Below are positions 30,783 to 39,323 of a DNA stretch of 64,000 nt, in pieces. Position 1 is the stretch's first letter. Each line of letters starts with the position of its first letter. The notes beneath the pieces were generated by a model. It made no database searches. It was not told where the DNA came from and saw only the letters and a program-made list of their open reading frames with translations. The translations under genes were made by a program, and so were the position numbers. The stretch is from Haloarcula japonica DSM 6131 (GTDB lineage: Archaea; Halobacteriota; Halobacteria; Halobacteriales; Haloarculaceae), in assembly GCF_000336635.1 (NCBI RefSeq), contig NZ_AOLY01000039.1, positions 291,036 through 355,035 on the forward strand. The letters are read 5' to 3'.

Positions 30783-31580
30783 TTATTCGTGGTGTGTCGG
30801 AGCGGCAGCTTCGACGGCCTCGCAAGCCAATGCCTCGAAGTCGGCCTGGTCGGGAACGACATCGACGTCGATGCCGGCGGCTTCGGCCGTCTCCTGCGTC
30901 GGCTCGCCGATAGCGCCGACGGTCGCTTCGTTCAGTCCATCGATAGCGGCCTCGCGGACCCCGCGCTCGGCGGCCGCATCGAGGAAGTGCTCGACCGTGA
31001 GTGAGGAGGTAAACAGCGCCGCGTCGAGGTCGCCGTCGGCCGCCAGGTCCGCTGATTCGCCCGACCCTTCTGGCCGGACCAGCCGGTACAGCACGGTTTC
31101 GTGGACATACGCGCCGGCGGCCTCCAGTCCGTCGGTCAGCACCGCGGAGCCGTGGTCCGACCGGGCGACTTCGACCTTCGTGCCGTCGACTGCGTCGGCC
31201 AGGGCGTCGACCAACCCCGACGAGGAGTACTCCGCGGGGATGACGTCGACGCCGTAGCCGGCCTCGTGGAGCGCCTCGGCGGTCGACTCGCCGATGGCAC
31301 ACACCGTCGCCTTGCCGGGGTCCCAGCCGGCTTCGGCGGCGAGTTCGACACCGGTCTTGCTCGTCAAGACGACGAAGTCGGCGTCGGTGCGGGGTGTGAC
31401 TCGGTCGTCGTCATCGCCATCGGCTGTATCACTGTCCTCGGCCGCCGTCGCCGGTTCGACGGCCAGCATCGGGTCCGGAACCGGGTCGGCACCGAGCGAT
31501 TCCAGCAGTTCGACCGCGTCGTCGAGACGCTCGTCGTCGGGGCGGAAGGCAGCCACGCGCAGGCGCGGTTCCTCGCGCAT
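30783..31580 (-). CDS. hemD: Uroporphyrinogen-III synthase HemD
   Basis: A 265-residue enzyme closing hydroxymethylbilane to uroporphyrinogen III with ring-D inversion. The family has little sequence identity; here the two Rossmann-like halves are recognised by DFVVLTSKTGVELAAE, CAIGESTAEALHEAGY and AALFTSSLTVEHFLDAA. A variable acidic insert lies at 50-70. ATG 31580 overlaps the SUMT stop (TGATG), placing it last in the hemC-SUMT-hemD operon. Confidence 0.9.
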   Translation of the reverse strand: MREEPRLRVAAFRPDDERLDDAVELLESLGADPVPDPMLAVEPATAAEDSDTADGDDDDRVTPRTDADFVVLTSKTGVELAAEAGWDPGKATVCAIGESTAEALHEAGYGVDVIPAEYSSSGLVDALADAVDGTKVEVARSDHGSAVLTDGLEAAGAYVHETVLYRLVRPEGSGESADLAADGDLDAALFTSSLTVEHFLDAAAERGVREAAIDGLNEATVGAIGEPTQETAEAAGIDVDVVPDQADFEALACEAVEAAAPTHHE

Positions 31581-32341
31581 CAGTACCCCTCCAGAAACTC
31601 TACCACCCGTTCGCGCTCGCCGGCTACCTCGCCGATGACGGTGATAGCGGGCGGTTCGATACCGGCCTCGTCGCGGACCGAGACGATAGTGTCGAGCGTG
31701 CCGGTGGCGACCTGCTGGTCGGGCCAGGTCGCCCGCTCAATGAGCGCGACTGGCGTGTCGGGGTCCATGCCCGCGTCACGCAGGGCCTCGGTGTACTGGG
31801 GCAGTTTGCCGACGCCCATCAGGACGACGAGCGTGCCGCCGGTCGCCGCGAGCGCGTCCCAGTCGACAGCGGACTCGTCCTTCGTAGGGTCCTCGTGGCC
31901 CGTGACGAATGAGACCGAGGACGTGTAATCGCGGTGCGTGACCGGAATTCCGGCGGCTTCCGCGCCGGCGATTGCGCTCGTGATGCCGGGGACGATTTCG
32001 ACCGGAATCCCGTTGTCCGCGAGATGGGCCAGTTCCTCGCCACCGCGGCCAAAGACCGTCGGGTCGCCGCCTTTCAGCCGGACGACGGTGTTGCCCTCTT
32101 CGGCTAGTTCGACCAGCCGGGCGTTGGTGTACTCCTGTGGCGTCCACTCGCCACCGGCGCGTTTGCCCACGTCCTCGCGTTTCTCCTCGGGGATCATCCC
32201 GATGATTTCCGGGCCGGGGAGCTTGTCGTGTAACACCACGTCGGCCTCCTCCAGCAGGCGCTTTGCCTTGACCGTCAACAGGTCCGGGTCGCCGGGGCCG
32301 GAACCGACCAGATACACCTTTCCAGGGGCGGCGTCCGTCAT
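31580..32341 (-). CDS. cobA: Uroporphyrinogen-III C-methyltransferase (SUMT)
   Basis: A 253-residue SAM-dependent enzyme methylating C2 and C7 of uroporphyrinogen III to precorrin-2, the branch toward siroheme, cobalamin and archaeal heme. Signatures: VYLVGSGPGDPDLLTVKA, RLKGGDPTVFGRGGEE and TRVPVTH-type ITSAIAGAEAAGIPVTHRD. It overlaps hemC (ATGA) and hemD. Its product feeds siroheme for the nirA-type reductase encoded about 20 kb away. Confidence 0.94.
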   Translation of the reverse strand: MTDAAPGKVYLVGSGPGDPDLLTVKAKRLLEEADVVLHDKLPGPEIIGMIPEEKREDVGKRAGGEWTPQEYTNARLVELAEEGNTVVRLKGGDPTVFGRGGEELAHLADNGIPVEIVPGITSAIAGAEAAGIPVTHRDYTSSVSFVTGHEDPTKDESAVDWDALAATGGTLVVLMGVGKLPQYTEALRDAGMDPDTPVALIERATWPDQQVATGTLDTIVSVRDEAGIEPPAITVIGEVAGERERVVEFLEGY

Positions 32342-33492
32342 TCCTCGTCCTCCTCCCGCGCCGTTGAAGCGTCGTCGTCCGCCCCCGTCGAGTCTCGCTT
32401 GGCCTCGGCGATGAGGTCATCAGCACCCTGCTCGGCGAGTTCCGCCGCGAGGTCCTGTGCCGCGTCGATGTGGTACTCGGCCGGGATGTCGCGGCCAACT
32501 GAGACTTCCTCTGTGCCGTCCTGTGAGAGGACGCGCACTCGCGTGTGGACGACCCCGCCTTCCAGGTGGGCGTGGACGCCGATTGGCGCGACGCAGCCGC
32601 CACCGAGATCTTCGAGAATCGTCCGCTCGACGGTCGTCTCGACACGCGTTTGAGGGTCGTCTAGCCGGTCCTTGATATCCAGCGCGAGGTCGCCATCGAC
32701 GGCGGTCACCGCCAGCGCGCCCTGGCCCGGAGCCGGCACGAACTGGTCTGGGTCGAGGTCGGCCATGCCGACGTAGCGCGTGAGGCCAGCCCGGTGGAGT
32801 CCCGCCTTCGCCAGCACGATAGCGTCGTATTCTACGTCCGGGTCCCGCTCCATCGCCCGCCGCTCGAATTCGGTGAGGTCGTCGAACCACTCCTCGACCG
32901 TGCGGTCGTAGGGGTGTTCTTCTTCTTCGTCGGTGTCGGGGTCGCCGGCGTTGCCCTTCCGCTCCTGTTCGGCCTCGTGGCGCTCCTGGTGTTCCTGCTG
33001 GAGCGACGGGGCCAGCAGCTTCGCGATGCGCGTGTCGACGTTGCCCCGGAGCGGTTCCACGGTGAGATCGTCGCGCTCGGCAAGCAACTGCGCCTTGCGT
33101 CGCAGGCTAGACGTGCCGACGGTCGCGCCGTCCGGCAGTTCATCGAGCGAACGGCCGTCGGGCGTCACCAGCACGTCCTCGGCGGCGGCCCGCTCGGGAA
33201 CCGCCGCGACGACGAGTCGGTCGGGCCGTTCGGTCGGCATGTCCTTCATCGAGTGGACCGCCGCATCGAGTTCGCCGTCGAGCACCTTCTCGTCGAGGCT
33301 GCGAACGAACGCGCCGGTCTTGCCCAGTCGGTGGATGAGTTCATCCCGTATCTGGTCGCCCGTCGTCTCCACTTCAACAAGTTCAACCGACAGTCGGCGA
33401 CTGCTCAGCGAATCCCGAACCGTCGCCGCCTGGCGCAACGCGAGGTCCGATCCCCGGGTCGCCAGTTGCAGTGTCTCCCCGCGTGTTGTCAT
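32338..33492 (-). CDS. hemC: Porphobilinogen deaminase HemC with acidic insertion
   Basis: A 384-residue hydroxymethylbilane synthase. RGSDLALRQA, KDMPTERPD, GTSSLRRKAQL and the cofactor cysteine in GGGCVAPIGVHA are all present. It is longer than the usual 310 residues because of an insertion at about 165-215 (QQEHQERHEAEQERKG followed by DTDEEEEHPYD) and an extra acidic tail. A GTTTTTACG element about 28 bp upstream fits a leaderless start at 33492. First gene of the hemC-cobA-hemD operon. Confidence 0.94.
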   Translation of the reverse strand: MTTRGETLQLATRGSDLALRQAATVRDSLSSRRLSVELVEVETTGDQIRDELIHRLGKTGAFVRSLDEKVLDGELDAAVHSMKDMPTERPDRLVVAAVPERAAAEDVLVTPDGRSLDELPDGATVGTSSLRRKAQLLAERDDLTVEPLRGNVDTRIAKLLAPSLQQEHQERHEAEQERKGNAGDPDTDEEEEHPYDRTVEEWFDDLTEFERRAMERDPDVEYDAIVLAKAGLHRAGLTRYVGMADLDPDQFVPAPGQGALAVTAVDGDLALDIKDRLDDPQTRVETTVERTILEDLGGGCVAPIGVHAHLEGGVVHTRVRVLSQDGTEEVSVGRDIPAEYHIDAAQDLAAELAEQGADDLIAEAKRDSTGADDDASTAREEDEE

Positions 33493-33548
33493 ACACGACA
33501 GTCCTCGGTCAGCGCGTAAAAACGCACTTCTTCGCCGATTCGATGTCG

Positions 33549-33821
33549 CTACGCAGTCGTCTCAGCGAACACAGTTCCGAGCACGCACTGCGAAAGGAAT
33601 CCCCCAACAAATGCCGTCACGCCGCCGGCAACGAGGGCAAAGTCGATCAGTCTGTTGAGCATGTCGATGGGACCGACGCTGATTGTGAGGACTACGTACG
33701 CGTGCAGGAGCACATACATGGTCGGCAGAAAGACCGCCGTACAGAGCACGCCGGCAGCCGTCGCACGTCGAATGACCGGCGGAGCACGTCTAACGACCGG
33801 GAGGGAACTGGTCAGGGCCAT
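33549..33821 (-). CDS. Small membrane protein, unknown
   Basis: A 90-residue protein with two or three hydrophobic helices (about 22-48 and 58-82). No motif is recognisable. CTACAAAACC about 24-28 bp upstream is a plausible promoter. It lies between hemC and carS on the same strand but outside their coupled operons. Confidence 0.6.
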   Translation of the reverse strand: MALTSSLPVVRRAPPVIRRATAAGVLCTAVFLPTMYVLLHAYVVLTISVGPIDMLNRLIDFALVAGGVTAFVGGFLSQCVLGTVFAETTA

Positions 33822-33885
33822 CGAATGCGGTTTTGTAGAGAATACACATAGTTCTGTGGTGTAGCCCGTGAGTCGCCACGGCGCC

Positions 33886-34431
33886 TTACCACGGCTCGTT
33901 TTTCAGGCCAAGCAGGTAGGCGATGCCGTTGGTCACGACGTGTAACACCGGCGTCGCGACGACAACGACGACCAGCACCGGGAGCGTGAACGTCTCGGTG
34001 AACCACGACGGCGCGGCCATGAGCGCACAGAGCAACGCTCCGACGACGAAGTCCAGCTGGTCCAGCCCCGGGAACGCGGCCCCGCGCTCACGGCCCGTCC
34101 GGCGTTTGAGGAAGGACGCGCCGATGTCACCGAGCATCGCGCCGAAGGCGAGTCCGAGTCCCGCACGGAGCGAAAACGTCGGGAGGTCGGCTCCCAGTGC
34201 AGCGCTCACGCTGGGTTCGACCTGTGTCAATGCGAGCGCGAGTGCCGTCCCGGCGGCGGTGCCGATGAGCGTCCCGCGCCAAGTCTTGCCGTCGCCCAGC
34301 ACTCGCCGCCCGCCCCACGTCCGGCCACCGTCTATCGGTCTGCCGCCGCCAGCGAGTACCGCGGCGTTGTTCGGAATGTACGCCGGCAACATCGCCCACA
34401 GCGCCCAGACGACAGTCTCGACCGTCTCCAT
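33886..34431 (-). CDS. carS: CDP-archaeol synthase CarS
   Basis: A 181-residue membrane enzyme joining CTP to unsaturated archaetidic acid, a key step of archaeal lipid synthesis. The family motifs [14 protein letters not shown] and [19 protein letters not shown] then FPGLDQLDF are present among four or five helices. The frame runs upstream to 34608, but ATG 34431 starts [20 protein letters not shown], the family N-terminus, with GATTAAGACG about 28 bp upstream. The 34432-34648 gap has no gene. Confidence 0.94.
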   Translation of the reverse strand: METVETVVWALWAMLPAYIPNNAAVLAGGGRPIDGGRTWGGRRVLGDGKTWRGTLIGTAAGTALALALTQVEPSVSAALGADLPTFSLRAGLGLAFGAMLGDIGASFLKRRTGRERGAAFPGLDQLDFVVGALLCALMAAPSWFTETFTLPVLVVVVVATPVLHVVTNGIAYLLGLKNEPW

Positions 34432-34629
34432 ATCCCCGCCGTCTGCCCGCGTCGTCTTAATCTGTGTGGCTCGCCGTTGCAGTATGTGTCTGCATGTCTG
34501 TGAATACGTAGAGCCAGAAAGCCCCAGAGCCATGGACTCGGCCCCTTTCAGTCCACCCGTTCCGGCTGTTGAACACAGAGACGGCGACCCACACAGACGC
34601 GTCCACACCTGTGGCTAGTCACGAATCTA

Positions 34630-34638
34630 AAAAGGTCG
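34630..34638 (-). terminator. T-rich terminator after nfu
   Basis: Reading the minus strand, CCTTTTTAG follows the nfu stop by about ten bases. No hairpin is needed in archaea. Confidence 0.45.
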
Positions 34639-34648
34639 AAAACTGGCT

Positions 34649-35023
34649 TCAGAACGGCGCTTCGGGGCCTTCGTCTTCGTCGCCGCCGACGTCGCCGCCG
34701 CGGGACTCGCCGGGGAAGGACGGGCTCATGCCGCCGCTGCCGCCGGACATCCCTTCCTGCTGGTCCATCCCGGTGCGCGCGGTGACCTCGTTGATCTCCG
34801 GGATCTCCTTGGTCATGCGCGTCTTGATGGCCTGGATGGTCATTGGCGAGATGCCACAACCGGAACAGGCGCCGCCGAGGCGGATCGTGACGCTGCCTTC
34901 CTCGCGGTCGATCTCCTCGATGGCCGCGCTCCCGCCGTGCATCTGGATCTGGGGGAAGTTACGGCGCAGGAAGTTCGTGATTCGCTCGCGCAGGTCGTTG
35001 GCGTCCTCTGTCTCAGTGCTCAT
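34649..35023 (-). CDS. nfu: NifU C-terminal domain (Nfu-type) Fe-S protein
   Basis: A 124-residue protein with a single Nfu domain: MHGGSAAIEEIDREEGSVTI and the cluster-binding CxxC in GACSGCGIS. It carries assembled [4Fe-4S] clusters to apo-proteins. The C-terminal 45 residues are Gly/Met/acid-rich and disordered. The ATG at 35023 is chosen; a frame extension to 35071 lacks homology. Complements SufS/SufU encoded 14 kb away. Confidence 0.9.
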   Translation of the reverse strand: MSTETEDANDLRERITNFLRRNFPQIQMHGGSAAIEEIDREEGSVTIRLGGACSGCGISPMTIQAIKTRMTKEIPEINEVTARTGMDQQEGMSGGSGGMSPSFPGESRGGDVGGDEDEGPEAPF

Positions 35024-35168
35024 AGTGAATTGTATTCCGTCCCGGGAGGGCTTAGACCTTTGGACTAACATCTATATGACGGGCGAGAAACCGCGACCCA
35101 CCGGCACCCGCTCGTAGTTACCCCGACCATACCTGAAGCTTCTACGGGCGGGGCGAGTATCCCGTCGT

Positions 35169-35693
35169 ATGACACCCGCCGCTGACGAGACACGGCTGTT
35201 CGAGTGTGAGACCTGCGGCGGCGTCGGCATCGGGCACAACCGCCCGACCTGCTGTGGCGACTCGATGACCGGAGTCGGGACGACGGAGACGGCAGTCAGT
35301 AAGCCGTCCCTCGAAACCCTGCTGCAGACCGTCTTCGACATGTCCGGCACCGAACTGGACGTCTGTCTCTGCGTGATGGAAGGGGGTGAGCTGACGGTGA
35401 CAGCACTGGCCGAGCAGATCGGCTACGAACGGAGCGTCGTCGCGCGGCATCTCAACCACCTCGCCGACCTCGGCGTCGTCGAAAAGCGCCGACGGATCAG
35501 GCCGGAGGGGGGCCACGTCTACGTCTACACGCCACAGCCACCCGAAGTGGTTCGAGAGCGGCTCCGCGGGGAGTTCCTGTCGTGGGTGCGGCTGGCAACT
35601 GCGCAGCTGGACGACCTGCAACGCGAGAAGGTCGAGGCGATAGCCGACGCCGAGACCGACGAGCGCCAGTGGACTGTGTTTCAGGAGCAGTAG
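35169..35693 (+). CDS. Zinc-ribbon / winged-helix transcriptional regulator
   Basis: A 174-residue protein. The N-terminal 35 residues hold CETCGG and TCCGD knuckles, a probable zinc site. Residues 55-125 form an MarR/TrmB-like winged helix (LTVTALAEQIGYERSVVARH is the recognition region, GGHVYVYTPQPPEVV the wing). The C-terminal helix may dimerise. GAAGCTTCTACGG centred 26 bp upstream suggests a leaderless mRNA. It is separated by seven bases from the convergent membrane-protein gene. Target genes unknown. Confidence 0.8.
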   Translation: MTPAADETRLFECETCGGVGIGHNRPTCCGDSMTGVGTTETAVSKPSLETLLQTVFDMSGTELDVCLCVMEGGELTVTALAEQIGYERSVVARHLNHLADLGVVEKRRRIRPEGGHVYVYTPQPPEVVRERLRGEFLSWVRLATAQLDDLQREKVEAIADAETDERQWTVFQEQ

Positions 35694-35700
35694 CGGAGCG

Positions 35701-36174
35701 TCACAGCCGGTCCGCTGTCACGGCGTAGACGCCGCCGAGAACGGAGCCGTAGACGACGTGCCACAGCAGCGATGGCGGCGCGAAGTTCGGGAACGGCGGC
35801 GAGGCTGGCGAGCCGACCGCGCCGAGCCAGACTGGCATCACGAGCGCGGCGAAGACGGCCCACGTGACGACGCCCCAGCCGACGCCGAGACCGAGCAGTT
35901 TCCCGGACGAATCCGTGTGCAGCAGACTCGCCAATCCGGCGAACATCACGCCCATCACGGCCCCGTGCGAGAGGTGGACGACGAGGCCGGCCCCTGGACT
36001 CGGCGGCGGTGCGAGCCCGTACAGGGACGGGATTGCGACGGCGAGCGTCGGCGGATTCATCACCAGTATCAGCGCACCCATAACGGCACTCCCGGCGATG
36101 CCGCCGAAGACGCCGGCCTTCCAGTTGCCGGTACCGAGATCGTACGTCTGCGTCGTTTCTGTCGTTATTGACAT
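35701..36174 (-). CDS. Four-helix membrane protein, haloarchaeal
   Basis: A 157-residue membrane protein with four helices (about 20-42, 62-85, 95-118, 135-152). It has a HLSHGAVMG motif in the second helix and HVVYGSVLGG in the fourth, giving paired His residues in the membrane that could bind a cofactor or metal. GCTCTTTTGC about 26 bp upstream marks a leaderless start. Function unknown. Confidence 0.7.
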   Translation of the reverse strand: MSITTETTQTYDLGTGNWKAGVFGGIAGSAVMGALILVMNPPTLAVAIPSLYGLAPPPSPGAGLVVHLSHGAVMGVMFAGLASLLHTDSSGKLLGLGVGWGVVTWAVFAALVMPVWLGAVGSPASPPFPNFAPPSLLWHVVYGSVLGGVYAVTADRL

Positions 36175-36321
36175 GCAGGTGAACGGTCACGCTGTCTAGC
36201 AAAAGAGCCGGCGTGGCTGTTCAGCAACGTGCCACGACCCCGCAAGAACTTTACACCGACTCTGGCCGGCATGGCCAGACAGGCAACCAACTTTCAAGCC
36301 GGGGCCGGACGGACAGGTGGT

Positions 36322-36894
36322 ATGGCAGACTCCGACACGGTGATGGCTCGGTTCGATACCCCGGACATCGACGACCTCCCAGAGGACCTGCAGGAGCGCA
36401 TCGCGGAGGAAACCGAGCGCGCCGGCTTCACGCCGAACATCTTCCCGGCGATGGCGTATCGACCCTCGCATTTCCGGGCGTTTTTCGCGTACCACGACGC
36501 CCTGGTCGAGGAGACGGCGCTCGAACGTGAAGAGGTCGAGATGATAATCGTCGCCGTCAGCGGCGTCAACGACTGCCTCTACTGCGTCGTCGCCCACGGC
36601 GCGCTGCTGCGTATCTACGCCGACGCACCCAAGCTCGCCGAGCAGGTCGCCGCGAACCATCGGACAGCCGAGATCAACGAGACACACACGGCGATGCTCG
36701 ATTTCGCGGTGAAACTGACCGAATCGCCCGCCCGTATCGAGGACGCGGACCTCGAACGGCTGGAGGACCACGGCTACAGCCGCCGCGCTATCTGGGACAT
36801 CGGCAGCGTCGCTGCCTTCTTCAACCTCTCGAATCGCCTCGCACAGCTCGCCGACATCCGCCCGAACGACGAGTTCTACGACCTGGGCCGGTGA
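36322..36894 (+). CDS. Carboxymuconolactone decarboxylase / AhpD-like peroxidase-related protein
   Basis: A 190-residue AhpD-fold protein of the peroxidase-related (YciW/PA0269-type) group. C85-L-Y-C88-x3-H92 in NDCLYCVVAHG is the redox and proton-relay motif. It also has NIFPAMAYRP near the N-terminus. It should act as an alkylhydroperoxidase-type antioxidant. ATG 36322 is chosen: an ACTTTCAAG element is centred about 29 bp upstream. Confidence 0.87.
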   Translation: MADSDTVMARFDTPDIDDLPEDLQERIAEETERAGFTPNIFPAMAYRPSHFRAFFAYHDALVEETALEREEVEMIIVAVSGVNDCLYCVVAHGALLRIYADAPKLAEQVAANHRTAEINETHTAMLDFAVKLTESPARIEDADLERLEDHGYSRRAIWDIGSVAAFFNLSNRLAQLADIRPNDEFYDLGR

Positions 36895-36918
36895 TGCGGC
36901 CGGCGGCTGGCTGCGCTC

Positions 36919-37086
36919 TCACGCCGCCTCGGCGGGCTGCACCGAGCCAGCGCCACACTCCGGACAGGTCAGGCCCTCGACCGTCGCCGCGCGCTGTGCG
37001 AACTCAGTCCCGCAGTCGCCACAGCGGAACCTGTACTGTCGCTCTCCGGAGCCGAACAGCTCGGAGACCGTGTCAAGCACACCCAT
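36919..37086 (-). CDS. Small zinc-ribbon protein, 55 residues
   Basis: A 55-residue protein, MGVLDTVSELFGSGERQYRF then CGDCGTEF and CPECGAGSV: a zinc ribbon of the FmdB/rubrerythrin-like kind. The start ATG is 37084-37086; GATTTTGGGG lies about 27 bp upstream. Related one-domain proteins are common in haloarchaea. It converges on the AhpD-like gene with a 24-bp gap. Function unknown. Confidence 0.78.
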   Translation of the reverse strand: MGVLDTVSELFGSGERQYRFRCGDCGTEFAQRAATVEGLTCPECGAGSVQPAEAA

Positions 37087-37229
37087 ACTAGTACACTCAG
37101 CGTCGAAGCCCCAAAATCTTCCGGCTGAGATACATCTTCGACGGGGTTTGATACATATAGCATACGTCACAGCGCATATCTATACACCTAGTAGTTCTGG
37201 TCTTGCCTATCAGGGGCATCCACAGATGT

Positions 37230-37367
37230 ATGAGCGAAACACTCTACCTGATGCAGAAAGACAGCGAAACGCGGATCGAGGTCGACACCGACGGCTACGA
37301 CCGGATCATGGAGAACGGCAACGTCGTCGGCCACCACATGAGCAACCCCATCGTCAAACTGACGTAA
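37230..37367 (+). CDS. 45-residue conserved-looking small protein
   Basis: ATG 37230 opens a 46-codon frame to TAA 37365. The product starts MSETLYLMQKDSETRIEVDT and ends SNPIVKLT, with alternating polar and hydrophobic residues predicting beta strands. It is G/C-rich at third positions with no cysteines. A TCTATACACC element at 37179-37187 would give a 20-base leader. It precedes twy1 by 79 bases on the same strand. No family known to me. Confidence 0.6.
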   Translation: MSETLYLMQKDSETRIEVDTDGYDRIMENGNVVGHHMSNPIVKLT

Positions 37368-37446
37368 GCTCGACGCAGTTCCGAGTCATCGCTGCTGACG
37401 CACAACATCCGGGAGTTTTTGCCGCTGGCTGTCGAAGCCGACTGCA

Positions 37447-38427
37447 ATGAGTGACGCCGACGGCGGTCCGAAGCAGGTCTCGGACCCGGCCTACCACAGC
37501 GAGAACCACACGGCCGCCCAGACCTGCGGCTGGACGAAAAACGCCCTGCGCGGGGAGGGGAAGTGTTACAAGTACATTTTCTACGGCATCGAGTCCCACC
37601 GCTGCATCCAGATGACGCCGGTCGTGAAATGCAACGAGCGCTGCGTCTTCTGCTGGCGCGACCACGCCGGCCACGCGTACGAACTCGGCGACGTGGAATG
37701 GGACGACCCCGCGGCGGTCGCCGACGCCTCCGTGGAACTCCAGCGGAAACTCCTCTCCGGCTTCGGCGGCAACGACGAAGTCCCACGCGAGGTGTTCGAC
37801 CAGGCGATGGAGCCCCGGCACGTCGCTATCTCGCTGGACGGCGAACCCACGCTCTACCCGCACCTGCCGGAACTCATCGAGGAGTTCCACGACCGCGACA
37901 TCACCACGTTCCTCGTCTCCAACGGAACTAACACAGAGATGCTGGAGCGGTGTGACCCGACCCAGCTGTACGTCTCCGTCGACGCCGCCGACCGCCAGAC
38001 GTTCGATTCGACGGTGCAAGCGATGGAAAACGACGCCTGGGACTCACTCATCGACACGCTGGACGTGCTGGCCGAGAAACACGACACCCGCACCGTCATC
38101 CGGACGACGCTGGTCAAGGGCCACAACATGCACCACCCCGAGTGGTACGCGGCGATGTGTGACCGGGCCGACGCGGACTTCGTCGAGATGAAGGCGTACA
38201 TGCACGTCGGCCACTCGCGGGGCCGTCTCGACCGGGATTCGATGCCCGACCACAGCGAGGTCCGCGAGTTCACACAGGAGATGGGCGAGTACCTGCCCGA
38301 CCACGACGTGCTGAAGGAGGTCGAAGATTCCCGCGTGGCGATGCTCGCCGAGGACGAGAACACGTGGGTCCCGAAACTGGAGAAGTCGAGCGAGTTCTGG
38401 GAGCAGGATTCGCTCGTGGAATACTGA
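37447..38427 (+). CDS. twy1: 4-demethylwyosine synthase Twy1 (Taw1), radical SAM
   Basis: A 326-residue enzyme condensing N1-methylguanosine of tRNA-Phe with pyruvate to make the tricyclic wyosine precursor. The radical-SAM cluster is C62-x3-C66-x2-C69 (CNERCVFCW). C27, C40 and C53 match the second [4Fe-4S] cluster characteristic of archaeal Taw1. Later ISLDGEPTLYPHL and HVGHSRGRL are further family blocks. GTTTTTGCC about 28 bp upstream indicates a leaderless ATG at 37447. Confidence 0.95.
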   Translation: MSDADGGPKQVSDPAYHSENHTAAQTCGWTKNALRGEGKCYKYIFYGIESHRCIQMTPVVKCNERCVFCWRDHAGHAYELGDVEWDDPAAVADASVELQRKLLSGFGGNDEVPREVFDQAMEPRHVAISLDGEPTLYPHLPELIEEFHDRDITTFLVSNGTNTEMLERCDPTQLYVSVDAADRQTFDSTVQAMENDAWDSLIDTLDVLAEKHDTRTVIRTTLVKGHNMHHPEWYAAMCDRADADFVEMKAYMHVGHSRGRLDRDSMPDHSEVREFTQEMGEYLPDHDVLKEVEDSRVAMLAEDENTWVPKLEKSSEFWEQDSLVEY

Positions 38428-38568
38428 CGGTATCGTGCGACAAGAGACCACCATCACAGCAGTGTGACGGAGTCGAACGTGTTAGGCGGCGGTTTAAATT
38501 GTATCCAGCATGAACGGAAAGACGCGCTTCTGCTACCAACCCCGTACCAGTTTTTCTCCGTTCCAAAA

Positions 38569-38584
38569 GTGGAATGCATTCCAC
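38569..38584. promoter_or_regulatory. Perfect 16-bp palindrome, probable RbkR operator
   Basis: GTGGAATGCATTCCAC is its own reverse complement. It ends seven bases before the TATA-like TATGCTTATC (38591-38600), which is 26 bp from the rbkR start. Archaeal RbkR proteins are known riboflavin regulators controlling their own operon, so autoregulation through this site is a natural inference. A second TTTAAATT element at 38493-38500 could drive a longer transcript. Confidence 0.65.
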
Positions 38585-38624
38585 CTTCGGTATGCTTATC
38601 CGGCGGGAATCCCTATTGCAGTGC

Positions 38625-39323
38625 ATGGCTGAATCAACGGGACAGGGCGTCGGTCGGGACGAACTGGCGACGCTGAAACTGCTCGCCCTCGACGGTGCGC
38701 TCGACGAATCGACGAAAGTGTCCTGTGCCGACCTCGCCGAACGGTTGGACGCCTCGAACCAGACCGCCTCACGGCGGCTCCAGCGGCTCGAAGACGCTGG
38801 ATTGCTGGCCCGGGACATCGTCAGCGACGGGCAGGAGGTGGAGCTAACTGGCGACGGTGAGCGCCGCCTCCAGTCTGAGTACGCCGACTACCGGCGCATC
38901 TTCGAATCTGACGCCAGCGTCGATCTGACCGGCGTCGTTACCTCGGGGATGGGCGAGGGTCGCCACTACATCACGCTACCGGGCTACATGGAACAGTTCA
39001 TCGAGCGGCTGGGGTACGAGCCGTTCGCGGGCACGCTCAACCTCGAACTCACGGCCGAGAGCGTCCGCAAGCGAGCGCGGATGAGCGCCATCGAGCCGGT
39101 CACCATCGAGGGCTGGGAGGACGACGAGCGGACGTACGGCCCCGCGTACTGCTACCCCGCCTCGATAGAGGGCAGCGACGGCGAGTACGAGCCGGCCCAC
39201 GTTATCGCGCCCGAACGGACCCACCACGGCGAGGAGCAACTCGAAGTGATCGCACCCGAGAAGCTCCGTGGCGTGCTGGAACTGGCCGACGGTGACGAGG
39301 TGATCGTGCATGTCTCGGAGTGA
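38625..39323 (+). CDS. rbkR: CTP-dependent riboflavin kinase fused to HTH regulator (RbkR/RibK)
   Basis: A 232-residue two-domain protein. Residues 10-85 form a winged helix ([20 protein letters not shown]). Residues 95-232 form the archaeal riboflavin kinase that uses CTP, with [24 protein letters not shown] and [20 protein letters not shown]. It makes FMN and senses riboflavin status. An ATG 17 codons upstream (38574) lies within the palindrome and is rejected. The stop overlaps ribB by 14 bases. Confidence 0.94.
   Translation: MAESTGQGVGRDELATLKLLALDGALDESTKVSCADLAERLDASNQTASRRLQRLEDAGLLARDIVSDGQEVELTGDGERRLQSEYADYRRIFESDASVDLTGVVTSGMGEGRHYITLPGYMEQFIERLGYEPFAGTLNLELTAESVRKRARMSAIEPVTIEGWEDDERTYGPAYCYPASIEGSDGEYEPAHVIAPERTHHGEEQLEVIAPEKLRGVLELADGDEVIVHVSE

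Noticed and set aside
38510-38631. A 40-codon frame from ATG 38510 overlapping the rbkR start, resembling the other mini-ORFs.
   Set aside because: The TTTAAATT element is only about 14 bp from its ATG, so a transcript would start inside it. A better element lies 26 bp before the rbkR ATG, giving a leaderless rbkR mRNA without it.
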